A DNA stretch of 64,000 bases from Roseibium album (GCF_001404515.1 NZ_CXWE01000001.1:248001-312000); one strand, 5' to 3'. Positions 1-9,449 are shown, numbered from the stretch's first letter. Notes: generated by a model not told the origin, from the sequence alone. Numbers and translations are program-made.

Positions 1-421
1 CGGCTGTCACAACCTTCGCACCGTCAACCTTGACACCGTCGGTTGCGTCCACGGAGATCTTGTCGCCCTGAACAGAAGCAACTTCAGCTTTCTTGCCTGC
101 GATATCAGAAGACATCACTTTGCCCGGGACGACGTGATAGGTCAGGATCGCAACAAGCTGGTCCTTGTTTTCTGGCTTCAAAAGGTTCTCGACTGTACCT
201 TCCGGCAGCGCCGCGAAAGCTTCGTCCGTTGGCGCGAATACGGTGAAGGGACCTTCGCCTTTCAGGGTGTCGACCAATCCTGCAGCCTGGACTGCAGCAA
301 CGAGGGTGTTGAACGAACCGGCGCCGACTGCCGTGTCAACAATGTCCTTTTCACCGGCTTTTGCAACGGAAAGCGGCACGACGAGAAGAAGTGCAAAGAC
401 GAGGTTCTGTATCAGTTTCAT
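1..421 (-). CDS. Fasciclin (FAS1) domain protein, 3' end outside window
   Basis: The first 140 codons are visible and the gene runs off the left edge of the window. It opens with a Sec signal peptide ([22 protein letters not shown]), followed directly by a FAS1 domain: [17 protein letters not shown], the [14 protein letters not shown] block near residues 65-80, and the YHVVPGKV block near residue 105. FAS1 proteins are secreted or surface proteins linked to adhesion; the ligand here is unknown. Only one FAS1 copy is visible, which fits the usual small single-domain bacterial form of about 160 residues. The ATG at 421 is chosen because the signal peptide starts exactly there. A perfect inverted repeat lies 42-64 bases upstream and may control it. 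The family call is firm; the function is not. Confidence 0.9.
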   Translation of the reverse strand, partial: MKLIQNLVFALLLVVPLSVAKAGEKDIVDTAVGAGSFNTLVAAVQAAGLVDTLKGEGPFTVFAPTDEAFAALPEGTVENLLKPENKDQLVAILTYHVVPGKVMSSDIAGKKAEVASVQGDKISVDATDGVKVDGAKVVTA

Positions 422-462
422 GACTAACTCCCGAAAATAGGTCACAGGCAAGGGTTTAACGC

Positions 463-485
463 CTTGGAAAAAGACTTTTTCCAAG
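463..485. promoter_or_regulatory. Perfect 11-bp inverted repeat upstream of the fasciclin gene
   Basis: The arms CTTGGAAAAAG (463-473) and CTTTTTCCAAG (475-485) are exact reverse complements separated by one base. The repeat lies 42-64 bases upstream of the fasciclin start, where a promoter or operator would be expected. A dyad with a one-base centre cannot form a normal RNA hairpin loop at full length, so a protein-binding site is more likely than a terminator. The regulator is unknown. Confidence 0.45.
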
Positions 486-655
486 TCAAATCAAGATGTT
501 GCTTGAGTGCCTGTGTCGCCGGTTCTACGCTTGGTACTTCGGAACGGATGAGGAAAAAATGATCCCGGATTTATACGCTCCGGCAAGTGATCCAACCGCA
601 CTGCTTTCGCGTGGTGGATGATTTGAACGTGATCAACCGCTGAAGGAGAAGTCTG

Positions 656-829
656 ATGCTGTTCACCATGCCGAACCTCGGCGCACGCTATACGCTTCTC
701 TATTTCCTGCCCGCACCTGGCGCAGGTGGCCTCACAGTCAACAAGGGTCAGGTTGCCGCCGATGTCCTGGATAAATTCCCGGCCGGCCACTGGACTGTGA
801 CGGCGGTCGTTCTTGTGTTGAGGTTCTGA
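656..829 (+). CDS. Possible 57-residue hypothetical protein
   Basis: A 57-codon reading frame begins with an ATG placed 6 bases after AAGGAGAA (642-649), a near-perfect ribosome binding site and the main reason to list it. The product (begins MLFTMPNLGARYTLLYF, ends TAVVLVLRF) is rich in hydrophobic and aromatic residues and could be a small membrane-associated or beta-rich protein. I do not recognise a family. It stands alone between the fasciclin gene (opposite strand) and the VOC gene. It could also be the intact start of a decayed longer gene, since no good coding frame continues after 829. Confidence 0.3.
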   Translation: MLFTMPNLGARYTLLYFLPAPGAGGLTVNKGQVAADVLDKFPAGHWTVTAVVLVLRF

Positions 830-1171
830 CTGTCCTGTTGGTCTGTCGCCTCGACAAGGCTTGTTTCGGCCAGGACAACCAAGATGCGGAGGCGCATGCC
901 ATCCGTATCGGCAACACGGCACAAGCGCCGGCGACCATAAAAACATGCACTCAAAACGCGGTTGCCGAGATTGATCTCCAGACCGCCGTCTTCGCTCCCT
1001 TCTTGAACCGTATTTCATGTTTGAAGTCTTTGTTGCTTGGTCCGGGGTTTGACGTCTGAAAGCGAATTGTTAGTATCCGCCAAGGCACTGCCCTGAACAG
1101 CGATGAACGGCGTTGACGACCGGCACCGTCCGGAGCAAACGCGCAGCTCGCATTTGAAACAGAGGGATGCC
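830..1171. other. Gene-free stretch
   Basis: I see no convincing gene, RNA or terminator here. Open frames on both strands have Arg/Pro/Ser-rich, low-complexity translations typical of non-coding frames in GC-rich DNA. The last part carries the leader and ribosome binding region of the VOC gene. Confidence 0.5.
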
Positions 1172-1558
1172 ATGCCTTCCGAAGAATTCAACTCGCTCCG
1201 TCTCGGCCGCATCGCCGCAATGCTGCCTGTCAGTGACATCGAAAGATCATATCAGGTCTACAAAGAGGTCTTCGGCTTCGAAAAGGTTTTTGAAAACGGT
1301 GACCCTGTCGGTTTCATGATATTGCAGAAGGATGAAGCAGAGCTGCATCTCACGCTTCAAAAAAACCACAAGGCGGCCACCTTCAACGTGGCGCATATGC
1401 TTGTCTCCGACGCGACCGAAACCTATCAAAGGTGCCAGGATCATGGACTGCGCATCATCAAGCGGCTTCAGGACAAGAACTATGGCCTGCGCGCGTTCGT
1501 CTTTGCTGATCCTGATGGCAACAGGATCGACGTGGGGGAACCAATCTCCCCGCCGTGA
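1172..1558 (+). CDS. VOC family (glyoxalase/bleomycin-resistance-like) protein
   Basis: A 128-residue single-module vicinal-oxygen-chelate protein. The fold signature is visible: LGRIAAMLPVSDIERSYQVY at the start of the first beta-alpha-beta unit, then FMILQKDEAELHLTL, and the closing FADPDGNRIDVGEP typical of the last strand. Members bind a divalent metal and act on small substrates (glyoxalases, dioxygenases) or sequester drugs such as bleomycin. Substrate cannot be told from sequence. The ATG at 1172 is preferred over an earlier in-frame ATG at 1103 because it has AGAGG upstream and the longer form adds only a polar tail outside the domain. It converges with mutY, with 17 bases between the stops. 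Confidence 0.85.
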   Translation: MPSEEFNSLRLGRIAAMLPVSDIERSYQVYKEVFGFEKVFENGDPVGFMILQKDEAELHLTLQKNHKAATFNVAHMLVSDATETYQRCQDHGLRIIKRLQDKNYGLRAFVFADPDGNRIDVGEPISPP

Positions 1559-1575
1559 AGCCGTGAAGTCTCCAC

Positions 1576-2643
1576 TTAGTCGAGCGCTGCCGACAGTACT
1601 TTCCGCATCACTGTCGGCAGCGCTTCCTCGTCGAGAGCAGCGGGTGGAGACCACCATGTACCTTCGACCATACGAAGGATGTCCTGCGGCGCGTATGCCC
1701 GCAAGACCGTGAGCCGCAGATGAAAATGCGTGAACGTGTGTTTCACCACGCCGGCGCATATTCGCCACTCGGACGGGAAGGGGACATGTTCCTGCGCGCC
1801 CGAAACGTCGAACGCTTCCGACCAGTCCGTGCCGGGAACCTCCGTCATGCCGCCTAGCAACCCCTTTGGCGGCCGGCGGCGCAAAAGGATAGCTCCGCTC
1901 TCCCGGTCGACGGCAACGAATGCAGCTCCATACCTGGTCGGCTTTTCTTTCTTTGGTGCCTTTCTGGGCAGCGCTTCGGCCAAGCTGGAATTCTGAACCT
2001 TGCAATCGCTCATCCAGGGGCAAAGACCGCACGCCGGCCGCTTCGGCGTGCAGATCGTGGCTCCGAGGTCCATCACCGCCTGCGCAAAGTCGCCCGGCCG
2101 GTCGTGTGGCGTGAGCGTCGCCATCACGTCCCTGATTTGGCTCTTTGCCTCGGGCAATGGAGTCTCAATCTGTGTCAGCCGTGTCAGCACCCGCTCGACA
2201 TTGCCGTCGACAACCGCCGCATGCCGGTCGAAGGCGATTGTCGCGATGGCGGCTGCCGTATATGGACCGATCCCGGGCAACTTCAGCAACGCGTCTTCTG
2301 CTTCCGGAAACCGGCCGCCGTGATCCCGGGCAACGGTGTCTGCGCATTTTTTCAAATTCCGTGCGCGTGAATAGTACCCCAGACCTGCCCAGGCCTTCAT
2401 GACGTCTTCTTCATCGGCGGCGGCAAGGTCCTCAACGCTCGGCCAGGCATTGGTGAATTTTTCGAAGTAGTCCTTCACCGCCGCGACCGTGGTCTGCTGC
2501 AACATCACTTCGGACAGCCAGATCCGGTAAGGGTCGGGGATTTCGCCAAGTTTCCTGTCTTCCGGGGAAACGCGCCACGGCAATCGCCTGGCGTGCCTGT
2601 CGTACCACTTCAGAAGCGATTGGTTTAGGGAAGCAGACCGCAT
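1576..2643 (-). CDS. mutY: A/G-specific adenine DNA glycosylase MutY
   Basis: Removes adenine mispaired with 8-oxoguanine or guanine in the base-excision GO repair pathway. The 355-residue product shows the catalytic Glu45 in SEVMLQQT, the helix-hairpin-helix LPGIGPYTAAAI (about 122-133), the catalytic Asp146 in VVDGNVER, and the 4Fe-4S loop C198-X6-C205-X2-C208-X5-C214. A C-terminal Nudix-like domain that reads 8-oxoG starts near residue 235 (YGAAFVAVDRESGAILL). An in-frame ATG 36 bases upstream would add a short leader (MHKFTCEYTLIL) absent from the family, so the start at 2643 is preferred. It is divergent from the DciA-like gene, an arrangement I recall as common in Rhizobiales. Confidence 0.97.
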   Translation of the reverse strand: MRSASLNQSLLKWYDRHARRLPWRVSPEDRKLGEIPDPYRIWLSEVMLQQTTVAAVKDYFEKFTNAWPSVEDLAAADEEDVMKAWAGLGYYSRARNLKKCADTVARDHGGRFPEAEDALLKLPGIGPYTAAAIATIAFDRHAAVVDGNVERVLTRLTQIETPLPEAKSQIRDVMATLTPHDRPGDFAQAVMDLGATICTPKRPACGLCPWMSDCKVQNSSLAEALPRKAPKKEKPTRYGAAFVAVDRESGAILLRRRPPKGLLGGMTEVPGTDWSEAFDVSGAQEHVPFPSEWRICAGVVKHTFTHFHLRLTVLRAYAPQDILRMVEGTWWSPPAALDEEALPTVMRKVLSAALD

Positions 2644-2849
2644 GAGGATTAACGTGTACTCGCAGGTGAATTTGTGCATGCTATCTTGGATAGCCTGGGG
2701 ACAACTTGGGTAGATTTGACTGCCTGGTGGGTGTCCATAAAGTAATCGTCGTCTTTTTGGCGTATTCTATTGGGACACGACATCGTATTTCGTGAACCGT
2801 GCTCAATCGGTGCAATTTGGCGATCCGGATGAGGAAGTAGGTCATCAAC

Positions 2850-3377
2850 GTGGCAAAGGCAATTACGCAGCACAAGCCGAAAGAGGCGAAAATGCTTGCC
2901 GACCTCGTCGGCAAGGCGATGACGCCTGCGTGCCGCAAGCGGGGATTTGCCTCTGTCGACATTGTCACCGCCTGGCCCGATATCGTCGGAGAGCGCTATG
3001 GCACCCGGGTTCTGCCCGACAAGCTGATCTGGCCGCGGCAGCCCGAACTGAGCGATCCGGAAAAACCGCCGCAGCCCGCGACACTGGTGGTTCATACCGA
3101 TGGTGCCACTGCCATGATGCTGTCCCATGACAGCGCCCAGGTAATCGAGCGGATAAACACATTCTATGGCTGGGCGGCGATCGGCCGCATCAAGATCCTG
3201 CAGAAACCGGTGAGGACTAAGCAGGCTGAGCAGCCTAAACCTCTGCGGTCTCTCACGGAGCGGGAAGAGGAGAAGCTCGACAAAAGCCTGGAAGGCGTCG
3301 AGAACGACCGTTTGCGGGAAGCTTTGAAAAAGCTCGGTGCCCAGGTGATCGCAAAAGGCACGGACGAGGCGGCTTGA
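2850..3377 (+). CDS. DUF721/DciA-like protein
   Basis: A 175-residue protein of the DUF721 family. DciA, the founding member, helps load the DnaB replicative helicase in bacteria that lack DnaC or DnaI. Here the N-terminal half (residues about 13-110) carries the domain: LADLVGKAMTPACRKRGF, then DIVTAWPDIVGERYGTRVLPDKLIWP, then LVVHTDGATAMMLSHDSAQVIERINTFYG. The C-terminal third is charged and helical (LTEREEEKLDKSLEGVE). Known from the family: a role in replication initiation; not shown here is whether this paralogue is the loader. It is divergent from mutY and followed by the DsbA-like gene and smc. Confidence 0.85.
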   Translation: MAKAITQHKPKEAKMLADLVGKAMTPACRKRGFASVDIVTAWPDIVGERYGTRVLPDKLIWPRQPELSDPEKPPQPATLVVHTDGATAMMLSHDSAQVIERINTFYGWAAIGRIKILQKPVRTKQAEQPKPLRSLTEREEEKLDKSLEGVENDRLREALKKLGAQVIAKGTDEAA

Positions 3378-3570
3378 CAAGTTACATATGCCGGGGTGTT
3401 CGCAAGCGATAACAACGCAATAACATCATCGTGAAAGAAACAGTTGAGGAGTCCTCTATCCTGCCACATTTGATAAGCGTTGTTGACGCCGGCTGCCCGA
3501 AGGGGCAAATGAAGCAACAGAATCTGCACCACCGCGTGCAGTGCGTAGAAACAGTGACAGGACGACCCTC

Positions 3571-4206
3571 GTGACCCAGACCCGCAGACAGTTTCTCAAG
3601 ACCACGGCTTTGACGGCCGCAGCGTTCAGTGTTGCAGCAAGCGTTCCGGCGCTTGCGCAGTCGGTCGATCCGGACAAGCTGAACGTACCGGGTCCGCTGG
3701 GTGACAAGGTTCTGGGTGAAGAAACCGCACCGGTCACGATTATCGAATATGCGTCCATGACCTGTGGACATTGTGCAAACTTCCACGAACGCACCTGGAA
3801 GCCGCTCAAGGAACAGTACATCGACACGGGCAAGGTCCGCTTCGTTTTCCGTGAGTTTCCGCTGGATCCGGTTGCGGCTGCCGCCTTCATGCTGGCCCGC
3901 TGCGCACCGGCTGAAAATTATTTCGAGATTGTGGATACAATGTTTGAAAACCAGCGCGCCTGGGCATTTACCGACAATCCGTACCAATCCCTGCTCGATT
4001 TTTCCAAACAGATCGGATTTACACAGGAGTCCTTCGAGGAATGCTTGACAAACCAGGGTCTGCTCGACGCAGTTAATGCAGTGAGAGATCGTGCTGCGAA
4101 CGAGTTCGGCGTGAACTCTACGCCGACATTCTTCATCAACGGCGCCAAGCACTCAGGGGCGATGTCGATTGACGAGATGGGCAAGATCATCGAGGAAAAC
4201 CTTTAA
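3571..4206 (+). CDS. DsbA-family thiol:disulfide oxidoreductase, Tat-exported
   Basis: A 211-residue periplasmic thioredoxin-fold protein. The N-terminus has a twin-arginine signal (RRQFLK at residues 5-10, then a hydrophobic stretch ending VPALAQ). The active site is TCGHC (Cys65, Cys68) and the cis-proline loop is STPTFFING near residue 193. It probably exchanges disulfides in exported proteins; Com1/BdbD-like members of this family are the closest type I can name. Start: the GTG at 3571 puts the Tat motif at the usual distance. An in-frame GTG at 3541 gives ten extra residues with no better ribosome site and remains possible. It lies about 90 bases before smc. Confidence 0.9.
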   Translation: MTQTRRQFLKTTALTAAAFSVAASVPALAQSVDPDKLNVPGPLGDKVLGEETAPVTIIEYASMTCGHCANFHERTWKPLKEQYIDTGKVRFVFREFPLDPVAAAAFMLARCAPAENYFEIVDTMFENQRAWAFTDNPYQSLLDFSKQIGFTQESFEECLTNQGLLDAVNAVRDRAANEFGVNSTPTFFINGAKHSGAMSIDEMGKIIEENL

Positions 4207-4293
4207 TCCGGCGGATTTTTCGCCGGGCGATGACGATTGCCTGAACCTGACTTTGCCTTGTTCGGCGCTCGCCTCCCGGAGGTTTGAGCGCCG

Positions 4294-7200
4294 ATGAAAT
4301 TTTCCAAACTGCGAATCGTGGGCTTCAAGTCCTTTGTCGAACCGATGGAATTCATCATCGGCGACGGGCTGACCGGTGTCGTCGGCCCCAATGGTTGCGG
4401 AAAATCTAATCTCGTCGAGGCCCTGCGCTGGGTCATGGGCGAAAACTCCTACAAGAACATGCGCGCGTCCGGCATGGACGATGTGATCTTCTCCGGCAGT
4501 CTCAACCGTCCGGCGCGGAACACCGCGGAAGTCACGCTCTTTCTCGACAATCCGGACCGCACGGCGCCGACGGCGTTCAATGACGCGGACCTCTTGGAGG
4601 TGAGCCGCCGGATCGAGCGGGAGCAGGGATCCAACTACAAGATAAACGCCAAGGATGTCCGCGCGCGCGATGTCCAGCTGCTGTTTGCCGATGCTTCTAC
4701 CGGCGCACGCTCGCCTGCGATGGTGCGGCAAGGCCAGATCGGCGAGCTGATCGCCGCCAAGCCGACATCCAGACGTCAGATCCTCGAGGAAGCTGCCGGA
4801 ATTTCCGGCCTTCATTCCCGGCGGCACGAGGCCGAGATCCGTTTGCGCGCAGCCGAGCAAAATCTGGAGCGGCTGGAGGATGTTCTGGTTCAGATCGATG
4901 GCCAGCTCGACAACTTGAAGCGCCAGTCGCGACAAGCCTCGCGCTACAGGAACCTGTCATCCGAAATCCGCGCGGCGGAAGCTTCCATCCTCTTTATCCG
5001 CTGGACAGAATCCCGGAATGCCCTGTCAGTGGCCGAAAACCAGTTCGCCGAAGCGCAGAAGCAGGTCAATGAGGCGACCGCCCTTCAGGCGGAAAGCGCA
5101 CGCGTTCAGGCGATCGCAGCACACAAGCTGCCGGAGTTGAGAGACGAAGCCGTAAAGGCTGCGGCAGCCCTGCAACGGCTTGTCATTGCGCGCAACGAAC
5201 TTGATGCCGAGGAGCGCCGTGTAAAGGAGCGGTTGCAGGATCTGGAGCGGCGACTGGTTCAACTTGCCGAAGACATCAGGCGTGAGCAGGCAATGGTGTC
5301 TGAAAACGATGAGGTTCTCGAACGCCTGTCTGAAGAGCGCGCGGAACTGCTTGAAGAAAACGAAATGGTACAGGAGCGCACCGATTCTGCCCGCGAAAGC
5401 GTTTCGGAGGCGGAGGAGACTGTTCGTGCCAACGAGACCAGGCTGTCGGATCTGACAGCGGCGGAAGCCCGCGCCAGTGCAGAGCGCCGTCAACTGGAGC
5501 GCGCGGTGGCAGAGACACGCCAGCGCGCCGAACGCCTTGTGGCCCAGGCACAGGAAGCTCAACAGGCCCTGGACGCGCTGAATAGTCAATTGGCGGAGAA
5601 CGATGGTGTTTCTGAAAACCGCGAGGCGCTGGAACTTGCCGAAGAAACTCTTCTGGAGGCCGATGCAGCTGCGGAAGAGGCGGAACATGCAACCCGTGAG
5701 GCCCGGGAACAGGAGCAGTCTGCTAGAGGACCGCTGAGTGATGCGCAACAGGCGTTACAGGGCCTGGAAACGGAAGCCCGAACCCTCGATCAGGTTCTGA
5801 ATGTGCACTCCGATCAGGACTTTACACCTGTCGTTGAGCAGGTTCAGGTAGAACAGGGATTTGAAACCGCGCTCGGCGCCGCGCTTGGCGAAGACCTGGA
5901 TGCATCGCTCGAAGAAACCGCCGCAGTCAAATGGGGGACCCCACTGCCCGGAGACAGAGATCCGGTTTTGCCCTCCGGTATCCGTTCTCTGGCTGACGTA
6001 GTCGTGGCTCCGGCGGAACTTGCGCGCCGATTGCGCCAGGTGGGCATCGTGGACCAGCACGAGGGGCCTGCCCGTCGCGCTGAACTCCTTCCGGGACAAA
6101 GACTGGTCTCGAGAGATGGCGATCTCTGGCGCTGGGATGGTTTTTTGGTCGCCGCCAATGCACCGACACCGGCGGCGCAAAGACTGGCCCAGAAAAATCG
6201 TCTTGCCGAACTTGCCGATGAAATAGATACCGCTCGAGGTGAGCTTGAGGGCCGGCAGCAGGATCTGGAAACCGCCGCGACACGCGTGCGCCAGAGTGTT
6301 GAACTGGAACAGTCCGCACGCGGCAAGGTGCGGGATGGACAACGCAAGGCGGCTGCCGCCCGCGAGGCACTCGTAACTGCGGAACGTTCGATATCCCAGT
6401 TGGCGGCGAAAAAGGCTGCTGCACAAGACCGGTCAGAACGCATTGCAGAAGAAGCGGAGCTTGCGCGCGAACAGGTTGTCGAGGCGGACGAGCGTCTCGC
6501 CGATGCCCCCGAGAGCGCGAACTACCAGGAACAGATCTCGGACCTCCAGGAAGAGGTCGCTGCGGCACGCGGCGCCCTGGCCGAAGCGCGCGCCGTCTCT
6601 GAGGGGCTTGCACGCGAGCAGCAAATGCGCGACCGGCGGCTGGAAGCGATCGCGCGCGAATATGACAGCTGGAAAACCAGGGCGTCCAACGCGGCGCGGC
6701 AGATTACCGTGCTGACCGAACGCCGGGAAGAGGCTGAAGAGGAGCGGGCCGAACTGATCGAGGCACCCGAAGACATCGAGATCAAGCGACGGCAACTGTT
6801 TTCAGCGATATCGAAGGCCGAGGACGAAAAGAAGACGCGCGACGACCAGTTGCAGCAGGCAGAACTGGACCTTTCGGAAGTCGATCGTGCGGCCAGGGCG
6901 GCAATGGAGGCCTTGGCGGGGGCACGTGAGCAGAAGATCCGGGCGGAGGAACGCTTCGAGGCCTCGAAGGAACGCAAAGGCAACCTGGAACGCAGGATTG
7001 ACGAGGATCTTGAAGTCCCCGTTACGGCACTCCCCGAGATTGCCGGGCTGAAAGAGGGCGCACCATTACCGGATCCGGCTGCCACCGAACGAAAGCTGGA
7101 GCGGCTCAAGGCGGAACGTGAGCGCCTTGGCGGGGTGAACCTGCGCGCCGAAGAAGAATTGAAGGAAATCGACGAGCAGAAGACCACGCTGACATCTGAA

Positions 7201-7752
7201 CGGGACGATCTAATCGAAGCGATTCGGCGCCTTCGCACCGGCATTTCAAACCTCAACCGAGAAGCCCGAGAACGCCTTCTTGCATCCTTCGAAGTCGTCA
7301 ACGGCCATTTCCAGCGCCTGTTCACGCATCTTTTTGGTGGCGGGACTGCTGAACTTCAGCTGGTTGATTCAGACGACCCGCTCGATGCCGGGCTGGAGAT
7401 CATTGCCAGGCCACCGGGAAAGAAACCGCAAACGATGACACTGCTGTCCGGCGGCGAACAGGCCTTGACCGCAATGTCGCTGATCTTTGCGGTTTTCTTG
7501 ACCAATCCTGCTCCGATCTGTGTTCTCGACGAGGTCGACGCCCCGCTGGATGATGCCAATGTCGAGCGTTACTGCGACCTGCTGGACGAGATGATCGCCA
7601 GCACGGAAACCCGGTTTGTCGTGATCACGCACAATCCGATTACCATGGCGCGCATGAACCGGCTTTTCGGGGTGACCATGGCCGAGCGCGGTGTTTCACA
7701 GCTTGTTTCGGTCGACCTTGAGACGGCGGAACGATTCCGGGAAACCGCCTGA
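4294..7752 (+). CDS. smc: Chromosome partition protein Smc
   Basis: The ATPase of the bacterial condensin, which compacts and segregates the chromosome with ScpA and ScpB. At 1152 residues it has the normal family length. Visible parts: Walker A GPNGCGKSN (31-39), a long coiled coil with many Glu/Arg/Ala heptads, a hinge around residues 500-640 (QGFETALGAALGEDL, then the ALAQ-type linker), a second coiled coil, the ABC signature LLSGGEQALTAMSL near 1050, and Walker B ICVLDEVDAPLDD near 1075-1087. The head halves pair to bind ATP at DNA. GGAGG at 4277-4281 supports the ATG at 4294. An order of mutY, DUF721, dsbA and smc is, from memory, conserved in related genomes. Confidence 0.98.
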   Translation: MKFSKLRIVGFKSFVEPMEFIIGDGLTGVVGPNGCGKSNLVEALRWVMGENSYKNMRASGMDDVIFSGSLNRPARNTAEVTLFLDNPDRTAPTAFNDADLLEVSRRIEREQGSNYKINAKDVRARDVQLLFADASTGARSPAMVRQGQIGELIAAKPTSRRQILEEAAGISGLHSRRHEAEIRLRAAEQNLERLEDVLVQIDGQLDNLKRQSRQASRYRNLSSEIRAAEASILFIRWTESRNALSVAENQFAEAQKQVNEATALQAESARVQAIAAHKLPELRDEAVKAAAALQRLVIARNELDAEERRVKERLQDLERRLVQLAEDIRREQAMVSENDEVLERLSEERAELLEENEMVQERTDSARESVSEAEETVRANETRLSDLTAAEARASAERRQLERAVAETRQRAERLVAQAQEAQQALDALNSQLAENDGVSENREALELAEETLLEADAAAEEAEHATREAREQEQSARGPLSDAQQALQGLETEARTLDQVLNVHSDQDFTPVVEQVQVEQGFETALGAALGEDLDASLEETAAVKWGTPLPGDRDPVLPSGIRSLADVVVAPAELARRLRQVGIVDQHEGPARRAELLPGQRLVSRDGDLWRWDGFLVAANAPTPAAQRLAQKNRLAELADEIDTARGELEGRQQDLETAATRVRQSVELEQSARGKVRDGQRKAAAAREALVTAERSISQLAAKKAAAQDRSERIAEEAELAREQVVEADERLADAPESANYQEQISDLQEEVAAARGALAEARAVSEGLAREQQMRDRRLEAIAREYDSWKTRASNAARQITVLTERREEAEEERAELIEAPEDIEIKRRQLFSAISKAEDEKKTRDDQLQQAELDLSEVDRAARAAMEALAGAREQKIRAEERFEASKERKGNLERRIDEDLEVPVTALPEIAGLKEGAPLPDPAATERKLERLKAERERLGGVNLRAEEELKEIDEQKTTLTSERDDLIEAIRRLRTGISNLNREARERLLASFEVVNGHFQRLFTHLFGGGTAELQLVDSDDPLDAGLEIIARPPGKKPQTMTLLSGGEQALTAMSLIFAVFLTNPAPICVLDEVDAPLDDANVERYCDLLDEMIASTETRFVVITHNPITMARMNRLFGVTMAERGVSQLVSVDLETAERFRETA

Positions 7753-7868
7753 TGGAACCCCTGGCGGCTGCGTCACTTCGAAGCCAGCGTACAACTTAGG
7801 TCTCGTAAATTTTGTGAGAAAGAAAAAAGACTAATTATTTCAATAAGATAATTATTGTTTAAGGCTCC

Positions 7869-7897
7869 TTGACACGGCCATAGGCGCCGACTATGGT
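7869..7897 (+). promoter_or_regulatory. Candidate sigma-70 promoter of the F0 ATP synthase operon
   Basis: A consensus -35 TTGACA (7869-7874) is followed after exactly 17 bases by TATGGT (7892-7897), a 4 of 6 match to the -10 consensus. It lies about 65 bases before atpI, after an AT-rich stretch (7800-7862) that follows smc. Confidence 0.55.
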
Positions 7898-7963
7898 GCG
7901 CGCGGCTTACGGGGCATTCCTGTTATTTGATCTGACATGTCGGCGCACTGGGGACAGAAGAAC

Positions 7964-8350
7964 ATGTCTTCGGAAGACGGCGAAAATCACGATCGAAACG
8001 GCGATGTTTCGCAAGCGGGTCTGTCGAAACGGCGGGCTCAATTGAACCGGAAGCTTGAAGATCAGCACGCAGTCGATGAAAAGGCCGCGCGCAAATCTGA
8101 AAGCAACTCCTCCGGATATGCTCAGGCGATGAAGATCTCATCCGAATTCATCGCGGGTGTTCTGGTAGGAGCCGGGATAGGTTGGGTTGCCGACCAGTGG
8201 CTGGGGACGACGCCATTCGGCCTCATTATTTTCCTGCTGCTGGGTTTTGCGGCCGGTGTCCTGAATGTGTTGCGTTCGGCCGGGGCGGTCGAACAGCCGC
8301 AAGTGGGGTTGCGCCGGGACAAAGACGTTCGCAAAGACGGATCGGACTAG
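7964..8350 (+). CDS. atpI: ATP synthase accessory protein AtpI
   Basis: A 128-residue first gene of the F0 operon. The polar, charged N-terminal half is followed by two membrane helices (ISSEFIAGVLVGAGIGWV and FGLIIFLLLGFAAGVLNVL), the AtpI/Synt layout. AtpI helps assemble the c-ring and has been linked to magnesium supply; it is usually not essential. The ATG at 7964 is favoured because GGGGACAG lies just upstream; an in-frame ATG at 7937 would add MSAHWGQKN. It is followed 54 bases later by atpB. Confidence 0.88.
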   Translation: MSSEDGENHDRNGDVSQAGLSKRRAQLNRKLEDQHAVDEKAARKSESNSSGYAQAMKISSEFIAGVLVGAGIGWVADQWLGTTPFGLIIFLLLGFAAGVLNVLRSAGAVEQPQVGLRRDKDVRKDGSD

Positions 8351-8404
8351 AAATTGTAGCGCCTTGAGGCGCTGTGAGAATGAACGAGCGAAGAAGGCTG
8401 GCCG

Positions 8405-9154
8405 GTGGCGAACGATCCGATTTCACAGTTCCAGATCCAGAAGATCTTTCCGATTGAAGTCGGAGGCATGGATTTCTCATTTACCAACTCTTCCCTGTTC
8501 ATGGTCTTGACCGTGGCGGCAACCTCCGCATTTCTGATCTTCTCGACCAGCGGTCGCGGCCTTGTGCCGAGCCGGGTGCAGTCGGTTTCGGAAATGATGT
8601 ACGAATTCATTGCGGGCACGCTGCGAGATGCGGCCGGGACGGACGGGATGCGATTCTTCCCGCTCGTGTTTTCTCTCTTCATGTTCGTGCTTGTCGCAAA
8701 CCTCTTCGGTATGTTCCCGTATTTCTTCACGATCACCAGCCACATCATTGTCACCTTTGCGCTGGCGATGCTGGTTATTCTGACCGTTATCTTCTACGGC
8801 TTCATGCGGCACGGAATGAGTTTCCTCAAGCTGTTCATACCAAGCGGTGTGCCAGCCGCGCTGATCCCGCTTGTGACCATGATCGAGGTTATCTCGTTCC
8901 TGTCCCGCCCGATCAGCTTGTCCGTACGTCTGTTCGCCAACATGCTGGCGGGTCACATCACCTTGAAAGTATTTTCCGGCTTTGTCGTCAGTCTCGGTGC
9001 GATGGGTGCGGTAGGTATCTTCGGAGCGGTTCTGCCGCTCGCGATGACGGTAGCCCTGACGGCGCTCGAATTCCTGGTCGCGTTCCTGCAGGCCTACGTC
9101 TTCGCCGTTCTGACCTGCATGTATCTGAACGACGCCATTCATCCTTCCCACTAA
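8405..9154 (+). CDS. atpB: ATP synthase F0 subunit a
   Basis: The 249-residue stator subunit that forms the two proton half-channels against the c-ring. Five to six membrane helices are evident. The essential arginine is Arg175 in [14 protein letters not shown], the family signature of the penultimate helix. The N-terminus ([27 protein letters not shown]) matches the alphaproteobacterial type. Translation starts at GTG 8405; no ATG gives the correct N-terminus. It is the second gene of the operon. Confidence 0.97.
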   Translation: MANDPISQFQIQKIFPIEVGGMDFSFTNSSLFMVLTVAATSAFLIFSTSGRGLVPSRVQSVSEMMYEFIAGTLRDAAGTDGMRFFPLVFSLFMFVLVANLFGMFPYFFTITSHIIVTFALAMLVILTVIFYGFMRHGMSFLKLFIPSGVPAALIPLVTMIEVISFLSRPISLSVRLFANMLAGHITLKVFSGFVVSLGAMGAVGIFGAVLPLAMTVALTALEFLVAFLQAYVFAVLTCMYLNDAIHPSH

Positions 9155-9224
9155 GGGTCATCCAATCACACGGCCGGCAGGGTCGTAAGTGAGCAATCTG
9201 CAAACACATCTAGGAGCACGTGTC

Positions 9225-9449
9225 ATGGAAGCAGAAGCAGCAAAATACATCGGTGCGGGTATCGCATGCCTCGGCATGGGCGGCGCAGGCATCGGCCTCG
9301 GCACCATCTTCGGTAACTACCTCGCAGGCGCTCTGCGCAACCCGTCCGCAGCCGACGGCCAGTTCGGCCGCCTGATCTTCGGCTTCGCCGTGACGGAAGC
9401 TCTGGGCATCTTCTCACTTCTGATCGCCTTCCTCATCCTGTTCGCTTAA
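9225..9449 (+). CDS. atpE: ATP synthase F0 subunit c
   Basis: The 74-residue hairpin protein that makes the rotating proton-carrying ring. The N-terminus [20 protein letters not shown] and the GxGxG-rich first helix are typical. The proton-binding carboxylate is Glu58 in [10 protein letters not shown] of the second helix, and the polar loop is [15 protein letters not shown]. An earlier in-frame GTG at 9189 would add a spurious 12 residues; AGGAG at 9212-9216 and family conservation fix the ATG at 9225. A strong hairpin follows the gene. Confidence 0.98.
   Translation: MEAEAAKYIGAGIACLGMGGAGIGLGTIFGNYLAGALRNPSAADGQFGRLIFGFAVTEALGIFSLLIAFLILFA

Noticed and set aside
491..1018. 175-codon minus-strand frame
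   Set aside because: Arg/Pro/His-rich, no domain or ribosome site, and it overlaps a better small plus-strand candidate. Typical antisense-type noise in GC-rich DNA.
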